Origin: JAGTVB01 sp964624765
Lineage (GTDB): Bacteria; Pseudomonadota; Gammaproteobacteria; HK1
DNA length: 24,728 nt
Direction: 5' to 3'
Assembly: GCA_964624765.1 (NCBI GenBank)
Contig: CAZUZO010000037.1
Coordinates: forward strand, 1-24,728
Shown here: in pieces, positions 15,686 through 22,849 of the stretch
Numbering within the stretch: the stretch's first letter is position 1
Layout: every line of letters starts with the position of its first letter
Notes under the pieces: model-generated
Told to the model about the DNA's origin: nothing
What the model saw: only the letters and a program-made list of their open reading frames with translations
The model's database searches: none
Position numbers and translations under genes: made by a program

Positions 15686-16396
15686 ATGGTCGGCATAGTG
15701 TACAAGTGGATAGGTAATATTCAATCCCATTGTTTACCGACGCAATGCTTGCTGTGCGGGGCACAGAGCGACGAGTGGAGTAATCTTTGTCGAGGCTGCC
15801 GGGCAGACTTGCCGTGGGTTCAAGAGGTCTGCCCGAGATGTGCGGCTCCGGTGCCGGGATCAGTCTTGTGCACCGCTTGTCAGGAGCAAGCACCGAGCTT
15901 TGATCGAACCTATGGGCCATGCCGCTATCGTCCTCCCATCAGCGATCTGATCCAACGCTTGAAGTTTCATGGCGCGCTGGCGGCGGCTCCGGCGCTGGGG
16001 TCGGTATTGAGTCGTTGGTTGCAAGAACACCTCTCGAGCTATCCGGATGCGGTGTTGCCGGTGCCCTTACATCCGGAACGTGTGCGAGAACGGGGATATA
16101 ATCAAGCGGTTGAGATCGGCAGAATCGTTGCGAAGCAGTTAGCATTGCCGCTCTTGGTGGCGGGTGCGACGCGTACCCGCCCAACCAAGCCGCAGTCCAC
16201 TCTAGCAAGCAAGCGTGAGCGCCACGCCAACCTCCGCAATGCTTTCCAGCTCAGGCATAACTTTGGGGAGAACACTCACATCGCGATCCTAGACGATGTG
16301 ATGACTAGCGGGGCGACGGTGCAAGCCTTAGCCCGCACGCTACGACGCGCAGGAGTCGCACGGGTGGATGTCTGGATCTGCGCCCGGGCTGGCTAA
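15686..16396 (+). CDS. comF: ComF/GntX family phosphoribosyltransferase-like protein
   Basis: ComF-family proteins are linked to DNA uptake in competent bacteria and to use of external DNA. The product has two N-terminal Cys pairs that look like a zinc finger (CLLCG and CRGC, then CPRCAAP and CTAC; C21, C24, C35, C38, C49, C52, C62, C65) and a C-terminal PRTase domain with the PRPP loop IAILDDVMTSGATV. The ATG at 15686 gives 236 residues, matching the family; an in-frame ATG at 15596 adds 30 unrelated residues overlapping bioB. No strong ribosome site is visible. GTG 15698 is an alternative. It is next to bioB, as in other gammaproteobacteria, with no functional tie known. Confidence 0.9.
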   Translation: MVGIVYKWIGNIQSHCLPTQCLLCGAQSDEWSNLCRGCRADLPWVQEVCPRCAAPVPGSVLCTACQEQAPSFDRTYGPCRYRPPISDLIQRLKFHGALAAAPALGSVLSRWLQEHLSSYPDAVLPVPLHPERVRERGYNQAVEIGRIVAKQLALPLLVAGATRTRPTKPQSTLASKRERHANLRNAFQLRHNFGENTHIAILDDVMTSGATVQALARTLRRAGVARVDVWICARAG

Positions 16397-16475
16397 GAAG
16401 GCTTTTCTAAGGTAACTCGACAGCACCATCAAACACCAAGCGCTACATCCGTTACGGCTTTTGTACTTGATCTAG

Positions 16476-16830
16476 GGTGTTGGTCATCTTTTCGTCAGAG
16501 AGGTTGTGAAAAAACCGTCGCGAGCGGCCCGAGAGCCAGGCGGACGGAGCGAAGCCGAGAGACATATCAGATAGATAGGCGAGAGCGAGCACCGCCCAAC
16601 GCCGCTATCGGATTGCGTAGCAGGTTTTTTCACAACCTCAGAGTTGATCTAGAGTAGGTAACACACCGTCGGTCCCCAAGCCTTCGGCCGCGGAACCCCT
16701 TGCGGCAAGGGTGTGTGCGGAGGCGGCCGGACCCAAGCCGACAGGGACGTCTCCACGGCGTCCCTTGCGGCCCCGGGTCGGCTGCCCCCAGGACAAAGGT
16801 CATCAAACTGCCGAAACGATGATCAACGCC
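16476..16830 (+). mobile_element. Family B mobile element, copy B1, interrupted by family A copy A4
   Basis: Ends are GGTGTTGGTCATCTTTTCGT and the inverted partner CGAAACGATGATCAACGCC (about 19 of 23 positions pair). Flanked by a perfect 8-bp duplication TGATCTAG at 16468-16475 and 16831-16838. Removing A4 and one 3-bp repeat leaves about 212 bp that aligns with copy B2 end to end. The right duplication contains the gyrB stop codon (16835-16837). The core can fold into two strong hairpins; one uses AGCCGAC-AGGGACG paired with CGTCCCT and GTCGGCT (16736-16783). No protein is encoded. Confidence 0.92.
16500..16639 (+). mobile_element. Family A mobile element, copy A4, nested in B1
   Basis: A 140-bp element with perfect 17-bp terminal inverted repeats, GAGGTTGTGAAAAAACC and its complement. 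It is flanked by AGA (16497-16499 and 16640-16642), in a CAGAG context. Joining the flanks restores CGTCAGAGTTG, the sequence found uninterrupted in the other family B copy near 19617. This proves a later insertion into the B element. Confidence 0.93.
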
Positions 16831-16834
16831 TGAT

Positions 16835-19285
16835 CTAGGTATCTAAGTTGGCGACGGATAGGGCGTTGGCCTCGATGAACTCTCGCCGCTGCTCCACTTG
16901 TTCCCCCATCAAGGTGGTAAAAATAGTATCGGCTGCCACAGCGTCTTCAATACGCACCTGGAGCAAGCGGCGAGTCTCTGGATTCATCGTGGTATCCCAG
17001 AGCTGATCCGGATTCATTTCCCCCAATCCTTTGTAACGCTGCGTATGGCTCCCTCGTTGCGCTTCGGTAAGTAACCACACCAGGGCGGCCCGTAGATTAT
17101 CGACCGTCTCGCTCTTATCTTGGCGTTGCACCTGAGCACCGTGCTTTAAGGCGGCCTCCAATTCTTGGCCTAGCTGCACAAGATTTCTATACTCGGCAGA
17201 GCGGAAGAATTCGGCCCCGACCAGGCGTTCTGATTCCACACCGTGGGTGGTTGCGACAATGTGGGCAACAAAACTGTTGTTGGCCCGGAGCTCAACAGCG
17301 ATGTGGTAGCTACCCGTAGGCGGGGCGGAACTGTTGAGCAGAGCTTCGAGTCTTGTAAGCCAGCCCTCTACCTCTGTGGGTTGTTCCAGAGCGGCCCCCT
17401 CGAGCAACGGCATGTGCACCATGAGCTCGAGAACTTCTGGATGAATTCTTCGTGATAGCCGCTTCATGATACCGAGGAATCGCAGATAGCTCCGCGCCAG
17501 GGACGCCAAGGCGGTATCTTCTATGGGATTCGCGGGCTCCTTGGTGGTCGGATCGAGTGGAAAGATCTGTGCCGTCTCCAGGGCCATTGCCATGAGCTGC
17601 GCGTCGAGCTCCCGATCATCTTTGATATAACGCTCTTGTTTGCCCTTCTTCAGCTTATACAGGGGGGGTTGTGCGATATAAACATGGCCTCTTTCTATCA
17701 GCTCCGGAAGCTGCCGGTAGAAAAAGGTCAAGAGTAGTGTACGAATATGGGATCCATCGACGTCAGCATCTGTCATGATAATGATGCGATGATAACGGAC
17801 TTTATCGGGATCGTACTCGTCGCGGCCGATGCCACAGCCCAGCGCGGTAATCAGCGTTCCAACCTCCACAGAAGACAGCATCTTGTCAAAGCGAGCCTTT
17901 TCGACGTTCAAAATCTTGCCCTTCAGGGGCAGGATAGCTTGGAAGCGACGATCTCGACCTTGCTTGGCGGAGCCGCCTGCTGAATCGCCTTCTACCAGGA
18001 ACAGTTCGGATTGTTTAGGGTCCTTTTCCTGGCAGTCGGCAAGTTTTCCTGGGAGGCCAGCGATATCAAGCGCCGTCTTACGGCGCGTCATTTCTCGCGC
18101 CCGGCGAGCTGCTTCACGGGCTCTTGCGGCGTCAACGATTTTCGCTGTTATGGCCTTGGCTTCGGTAGGACGCTCGAGGAGAAACTCTGAAAGCTTTTGG
18201 ACCAAAGCAGACTCGACTACGGCCTTCACCTCCGAAGACACGAGCTTTTCTTTTGTCTGAGAAGAAAATTTGGGGTTTGGCACTTTAACTGAGAGCACCG
18301 CAGTCAGTCCTTCCCGAACATCATCGCCGCTAGGTTCGACCTTAGCCTTCTGCGATAGACCGCCTTCAGACATGAATTGATTCAAGGTGCGCGTGAGTCC
18401 GGAGCGAAAACCGGCTAGGTGGGTTCCACCGTCACGTTGGGGAATATTGTTGGTGTAACAGAAGATAGTCTCTTGGTAGGAGTCGTTCCATTGCATGGCC
18501 ACCTCGACCAGAGTCCCGTCCTTTTCTGTGATGAAATGTAAAACGGTGTCGTGGATCGGATGTTTGTTCTTGTTTAAGTGCTGCACGAAGGCCTGAATAC
18601 CGCCATCGTACTGGTAGATATCCTGCTTACCCGTACGCTCGTCGGACAGCTTTATGCGAATACCGGGATTTAAGAAGGAAAGCTCTCGTAGCCGCTTGGC
18701 CAGAATATCGTAATGGAATTCGATGTTGGTAAACACCTGGGGGCTGGGCTTAAACAAGATCTCGGTACCCGTTTCTTGGGTTTCCCTGGCAATCGCCAGT
18801 GGCGCGGTAGGTGTACCATGACGGTACTGTTGATAATAAACCTTACCATCGCGGCGGATGGTCAGCTCCAAGGTCTCCGAAAGGGCATTGACGACGGATA
18901 TGCCGACTCCGTGGAGCCCCCCTGAGACCTGGTAGGAATTGTGGTCGAACTTACCGCCGGCGTGTAGGACGGTCATGATTACTTCTGCTGCGGAACGGCC
19001 TTCCTCCTGGTGTAGGTCGACAGGAATCCCGCGCCCATTATCGACGATAGTAACCGACTCATTATCATGGATAATGACGTCGATGGCAGTACAGTAGCCC
19101 GCGAGGGCTTCATCGATGGAATTGTCGACAGCCTCAAAGACCATGTGATGAAGGCCGGTGCCATCATCCGTATCACCGATATACATTCCGGGCCGCTTTC
19201 GCACCGCATCAAGTCCCTTCAAGACCTTGATGCTCGAGGAATCGTACCTTTGCTCCGGTAATCGTTCGGGTTCTAGGTTATGCAT
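16835..19285 (-). CDS. gyrB: DNA gyrase subunit B
   Basis: ATPase and DNA-cleavage subunit of gyrase, which introduces negative supercoils. The 816-residue protein (E. coli 804) shows the GHKL ATPase motifs: GMYIGDTDDGTGLHHMVFEAVDNSIDEA, where the Glu is the catalytic base, VDNGRGIPVD, and GGLHGVGISVVNALS. TOPRIM motifs are EGDSAGGSAKQGRD and DADVDGSHIRTLL. The extra domain of about 165 residues between TOPRIM and the C-terminus is typical of gammaproteobacterial GyrB. GAGG lies 11 nt before the ATG. The TAG stop lies in the 8-bp duplication of element B1. The 588-bp spacer to recF is unusually long: 19286-19598 holds nothing I recognise except a small CCGTTC/GAACGG hairpin at 19351-19366; the rest is element B2. 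Confidence 0.98.
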   Translation of the reverse strand: MHNLEPERLPEQRYDSSSIKVLKGLDAVRKRPGMYIGDTDDGTGLHHMVFEAVDNSIDEALAGYCTAIDVIIHDNESVTIVDNGRGIPVDLHQEEGRSAAEVIMTVLHAGGKFDHNSYQVSGGLHGVGISVVNALSETLELTIRRDGKVYYQQYRHGTPTAPLAIARETQETGTEILFKPSPQVFTNIEFHYDILAKRLRELSFLNPGIRIKLSDERTGKQDIYQYDGGIQAFVQHLNKNKHPIHDTVLHFITEKDGTLVEVAMQWNDSYQETIFCYTNNIPQRDGGTHLAGFRSGLTRTLNQFMSEGGLSQKAKVEPSGDDVREGLTAVLSVKVPNPKFSSQTKEKLVSSEVKAVVESALVQKLSEFLLERPTEAKAITAKIVDAARAREAARRAREMTRRKTALDIAGLPGKLADCQEKDPKQSELFLVEGDSAGGSAKQGRDRRFQAILPLKGKILNVEKARFDKMLSSVEVGTLITALGCGIGRDEYDPDKVRYHRIIIMTDADVDGSHIRTLLLTFFYRQLPELIERGHVYIAQPPLYKLKKGKQERYIKDDRELDAQLMAMALETAQIFPLDPTTKEPANPIEDTALASLARSYLRFLGIMKRLSRRIHPEVLELMVHMPLLEGAALEQPTEVEGWLTRLEALLNSSAPPTGSYHIAVELRANNSFVAHIVATTHGVESERLVGAEFFRSAEYRNLVQLGQELEAALKHGAQVQRQDKSETVDNLRAALVWLLTEAQRGSHTQRYKGLGEMNPDQLWDTTMNPETRRLLQVRIEDAVAADTIFTTLMGEQVEQRREFIEANALSVANLDT

Positions 19286-19598
19286 CCTACAGTTACCTCA
19301 CGCACGTCGCGAGTGTGACATATCCTTTACACGGCCTGTGAGCGGACGCCCGTTCCGCTGAACGGTCAACATGCCCCCTGTTCGTAATGGCAGCGTGTTA
19401 TGACGTCGACTAAGCGATGTTCCAATCTTGTGCCAGAGGCTGGGCTCCCTTCAAATATCGCCCCCCATGGGCTTGCTATCGTGGGAAGACCGACTCGGGC
19501 GGCAGAACGCTGAGGCCCGTCAGGACGTACGACCGATAGAGTACGAGATGACCGTTGTTTCACATCACGAATCTTTCTTCGAGGTCGAATGAATTGAG

Positions 19599-19805
19599 GG
19601 CCATGGTCATCGTTTCGTCAGAGTTGCCCTGGAGCAAGCCGACGGTCCCCAAGCCTTCGGCAGCCGACGCCTTGGCGGCACGCGTGTGTGCGGAAGGCGG
19701 CCGGATCCAAGCCGACAGGGACGTCTTCTCGGCGTCTCTTGCAGTCCCGGGTCGGCTGCCTCCAGGGCAAAAGGTCGTCAAACTGCCGAAAGGATGACCA
19801 ACGCC
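19599..19805 (+). mobile_element. Family B mobile element, copy B2
   Basis: A 207-bp intact element between recF and gyrB. Ends GGCCATGGTCATCGTTTCG and CGAAAGGATGACCAACGCC are inverted repeats; a perfect 8-bp duplication GAATTGAG flanks it (19591-19598 and 19806-19813). It aligns with B1 over its whole length, including the core GTCGGTCCCCAAGCCTTCGG-type block, and keeps the hairpin AGCCGAC-AGGGACG / CGTCTCT / GTCGGCT (19710-19757). No credible reading frame. Confidence 0.92.
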
Positions 19806-19873
19806 GAATTGAGCAAGCCGAACGATGGCAGGAAGGCTGGGGGGCCCTTAAAGGGACAGCAAAGGAAACTTGA

Positions 19874-20950
19874 TCATGCGGCTGCTGCTTCAATCTGACC
19901 GTGTCGTATGGGGAAGATTCGTGCGTCCGGCCAGCACGAGGTATCGATAGGGGAGTCAGGAAGTGCGGTGAAGAAAGTCTGAGCTTTCCTCTGTGCCAGG
20001 GAACGCATGAAGCGGTGGCGACTGAGCGCGTCCAGTTCAGATGGTAGATCATCGATCAGCACGATAGGCGTCTTGGAAACTGAGTCGATAACGCAATCTA
20101 CCTGAGCCAGAAGGAAACCAAGAACCAGTAATTTGGTTTCCCCGCGGGACAGCAGTCGATGGGCCGGGCTTGTGCCGATACGAAACTGGAGGTCCGCACG
20201 GTGAGGTCCGACGGTTGTATAGCCCCTAAACCGATCCTCGGTTGTGGCATCGGTCAGGGCGGTGTGGAGGGTGCTGCGAGCATCCCAGCCGGGTGTATAG
20301 GCGAGTTCTATCGGTGTTGCGAGGAGATCGCCCAAGATCGCCTCCAGGCGCGGAGCCAGCTGCGATAGGTAGTGTTGGCGAAAACTATGGACAACCTCTC
20401 CAGACTGTCCGAGTTGCTGATTCCATGCCGTCAATTCGGCCACTTTGGGTTGTTTGAGCTGGGCGTTCCGTTGTCGCAGCACGTGATGGTAACGTTGCAA
20501 CACTGTCAGATAACTCGGTTCCACGTGAAACAGCGTCCAATCCATCAATCTCCGACGTTGTTCAGCACCCTCCGCCAACAACCATTGCCCATGGGGTGTG
20601 AGCATGAACAGTGGCATGGTTCGAGCGAGCTCAGAGGCAGCGCAGACATCCTGTCCATCGATTCGAATGCGGCGTCCGGTTCTCTGGCGTTCTACGCCGA
20701 TGCGCACTGTGCGACCGTCATCTAGGCCCACCTCGCCGAACGCCAATAGCTCCCCACCATCCCTTGCTACCGCTTCCCTGATGTAGCGGGTCCGGAATGA
20801 ACGCCCCAAGCCCAGCAAATGTATTCCTTCTAGCACGCTCGTTTTACCGCTGCCGTTCGGCCCGACAAAGAGATTAAGGCTTGGCGACGGACTGATACTC
20901 AGTGTTCGGAGGATACGAAGGTTTCGGATCTCCAGACGCCACAACTTCAT
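19874..20950 (-). CDS. recF: DNA replication and repair protein RecF
   Basis: SMC-like ATPase that loads RecA at single-strand gaps with RecO and RecR. The 358-residue protein has Walker A GPNGSGKT at 30-37, the ABC signature LLSRGETKLL, and Walker B PIVLIDDLPSELD. The N-terminal LEIRNLRIL and GLGRSFRT segments are typical of RecF. It lies downstream of dnaN as usual, but the spacer (381 bp) is enlarged by a family A element. Ribosome site is weak. Confidence 0.96.
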   Translation of the reverse strand: MKLWRLEIRNLRILRTLSISPSPSLNLFVGPNGSGKTSVLEGIHLLGLGRSFRTRYIREAVARDGGELLAFGEVGLDDGRTVRIGVERQRTGRRIRIDGQDVCAASELARTMPLFMLTPHGQWLLAEGAEQRRRLMDWTLFHVEPSYLTVLQRYHHVLRQRNAQLKQPKVAELTAWNQQLGQSGEVVHSFRQHYLSQLAPRLEAILGDLLATPIELAYTPGWDARSTLHTALTDATTEDRFRGYTTVGPHRADLQFRIGTSPAHRLLSRGETKLLVLGFLLAQVDCVIDSVSKTPIVLIDDLPSELDALSRHRFMRSLAQRKAQTFFTALPDSPIDTSCWPDARIFPIRHGQIEAAAA

Positions 20951-21121
20951 TCACATTGACCACGCCTGCAACGTTGTTTCAATCAATGACTGCGACAACC
21001 TTAACCCACGTGCAGCTCGGCTCGACACCCTGTCATCAGCGACGCTTGCCTCCGGCAGTCAACCAAACCCCCCACCGATCGTTCCTGGAGATGGAAGGCG
21101 TCGTTCTCCTGCCGCTTGGCT

Positions 21122-21150
21122 TGTATACTTCCCTTTCGGCCCCCCGTGAA
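21122..21150 (-). promoter_or_regulatory. Weak candidate recF promoter
   Basis: Minus-strand TTCACG (21145-21150), 17-bp spacer, then TATACA (21122-21127); each hexamer matches 4 of 6. It would let recF be transcribed independently of dnaN, downstream of element A5. Pattern match only. The remaining spacer 20951-21121 shows nothing else I can support. Confidence 0.28.
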
Positions 21151-21166
21151 CCTATGGGTTGACTGA

Positions 21167-21310
21167 GAGGTTGTGAAAAAAACCTGCTTCACGACCCGAT
21201 AGCGGCGTTGGGCGGTGCTCGCCCCTCGCCTATCTATCTCTGATATGCCTCTCGGCTTCGCTCCGTCCGCCTGGCTCTCGGGCCGCTCGCGACGGTTTTT
21301 TCACAACATC
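21167..21310 (-). mobile_element. Family A mobile element, copy A5
   Basis: A 144-bp reverse-oriented copy between dnaN and recF. Ends GAGGTTGTGAAAAAAACC and GGTTTTTTCACAACATC; flanked by TGA on both sides (21164-21166 and 21311-21313) in a CTGAG context, which read in the element's own orientation is CTCAG, the same as copies A1 and A6. Core sequence matches copy A4 closely. Confidence 0.93.
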
Positions 21311-21331
21311 TGAGATAGCTTTCGAAGTCGC

Positions 21332-22441
21332 CTAAAGACGCATCGGCATGACGACGTATTGACAGTCACTTCGGCCCTCAGGCCTGATGAGACAACTACT
21401 GTTGGCCTCTGTGAAGTAAACTTCCACTGTCTCGCTCGGCACCGCACCGATCGCTTCGATTAGGTAACCGGCATTAAATCCCATTTCCAGCGGTTCCCCT
21501 ACATATTCGGCTTCTAGTTGTTCTTCTGCTTCCTCCTGATCGATGTTTCTTCCGATGATGCGTAAACCTTCGGCCGCTAGCAACAGCCGCACCACGCGTT
21601 GCTTCTCGTTGGCAATAATGGCCGCCCGAGCCAGGCTCTGACGAAGTCGGTCTCGATCAATGATAGCTATCTTATCGCACTTTTCCGGATTCGGGATAAC
21701 GCCCCTATAGTCTGGATACCGTCCGTCGATCAACTTACTGGTGAACCGTATCGACGGGAAACGTGCCTGTAGCGCGTGGGGGCTAAAGGCCAATTCTACT
21801 TCCTCTTCTCCTGCAGTCAAAATGCGCATCAGCTCCAGTACTCCCTTACGTGGGATGATCGCTTGTTGAATGTCCTCGCCGACGTTGGTTTCCATCAGGT
21901 GTTCCGCCAAAGCTAGCCGGTGACCATCGGTGGCGACGACTCGCAGTCCCCAAGCTGCGAGCTCTAGCAACAGCCCATTCAGATAATACCGCACGTCCTG
22001 ATTGGCCATCGCGAATCCTGTCAGCTCGATCAGCCTCCGTAGCGCGCCTTGCTTCACGCGCATGGTGGCCGTTTCCTCGAAGTGCTCTGTACTGGGATAG
22101 TCTCCTGCGGGTAGTGTGGTCAAAACAAACCGGCTTCGGGCTGACAGAATGGTCGCATGACCTGCCTTGGAAACAAGCTCAATCCGTGTATGCGGCGCTG
22201 CTGTGCGGCAAATGTCGATGAACTTCCGCGCTGGTACGGTGATAGCCCCATCTTCACCTTCCTCCAGACTAACCTGAGCGTTCAGCTCGACATCCATGTC
22301 GGTGCCCGTGATGGATAGTACACGATCTTGCGCCCTTAGCAAGACATTGGCAAGGATCGGAATCGTCTGCCGCCTTTCTACGACCCCTTGTACGACCTGC
22401 AGCGGTGCAAGCAAGGCATCTCGGGAGAGAGAGAATCTCAT
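21332..22441 (-). CDS. dnaN: DNA polymerase III beta subunit (sliding clamp)
   Basis: The ring-shaped processivity clamp of the replicative polymerase. The 369-residue protein (E. coli 366) has three repeated clamp domains. Family stretches include RRQTIPILANVLL at 23-35, ATDGHRLALAEH in domain 2 and YVVMPMRL at the extreme C-terminus, where the client-binding pocket lies. AGGGG is about 6-7 nt before the ATG. It lies next to the origin-like spacer, downstream of dnaA. Confidence 0.98.
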   Translation of the reverse strand: MRFSLSRDALLAPLQVVQGVVERRQTIPILANVLLRAQDRVLSITGTDMDVELNAQVSLEEGEDGAITVPARKFIDICRTAAPHTRIELVSKAGHATILSARSRFVLTTLPAGDYPSTEHFEETATMRVKQGALRRLIELTGFAMANQDVRYYLNGLLLELAAWGLRVVATDGHRLALAEHLMETNVGEDIQQAIIPRKGVLELMRILTAGEEEVELAFSPHALQARFPSIRFTSKLIDGRYPDYRGVIPNPEKCDKIAIIDRDRLRQSLARAAIIANEKQRVVRLLLAAEGLRIIGRNIDQEEAEEQLEAEYVGEPLEMGFNAGYLIEAIGAVPSETVEVYFTEANSSCLIRPEGRSDCQYVVMPMRL

Positions 22442-22848
22442 CGTTCGCCCCTAACTATAATAACTATTATATTAATATATTTAAGATCTATAGTAATTAG
22501 TACGGGGTCAAACTGTGGATAACTTTCAGTTTTCTTTTGTTTTTCAATTTGTTAGGTATCGTTTTTGCTGTGGATAAGTCTGTGGATATCCTGTGGATAA
22601 CCTGTGGATAACTTTCCCCCCAAACGAGCCTAGCGAGTTATCCACATTTTATCCACAGACTTATCCACAGGTTTTGGGCTAGTTATCCACAGAGTTATCC
22701 ACAGGGCATTTTGCCTTCACGACCGGACCCTCCTCGCCTCCCTTTGGGCGGCGGTGAGAAAAAAATTTTATTTTTTTTCATAGACTTGGACTGTTGACTC
22801 GACACCTATGCTCGGATGCAAAGCGTTTAGGGGCGCCCACGTACGCTT
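22442..22848. other. Probable chromosomal origin (oriC) with DnaA box array
   Basis: The dnaA-dnaN spacer holds nine perfect DnaA boxes and one near match. Minus-strand boxes (TGTGGATAA on +) start at 22514, 22569, 22592 and 22603, with TGTGGATAT at 22581. Plus-strand TTATCCACA boxes start at 22638, 22649, 22661, 22683 and 22695. Within each arm most lie 11-12 bp apart, about one helical turn, and the two arms point away from a 26-bp centre. AT-rich tracts flank the array: 22451-22500 is about 86% A+T and could be the unwinding element and dnaN promoter (TATAAT on minus at 22466-22471); 22759-22778 is pure A/T. Location and box density make an origin likely; function is not shown by sequence alone. 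Confidence 0.85.
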
Positions 22849-22849
22849 T
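22820..22849 (-). terminator. Possible weak terminator hairpin after dnaA
   Basis: Inverted repeat AAAGCGT/ACGCTTT with a 16-nt loop containing GGGCGCCC, directly at the dnaA stop. No T-run follows in the transcribed direction, so intrinsic termination is doubtful. Confidence 0.25.

Noticed and set aside
15729..15737. TTGTTTACC resembling half of a BirA operator
   Set aside because: No inverted partner at the required distance, and it lies inside comF, away from the bioB promoter.
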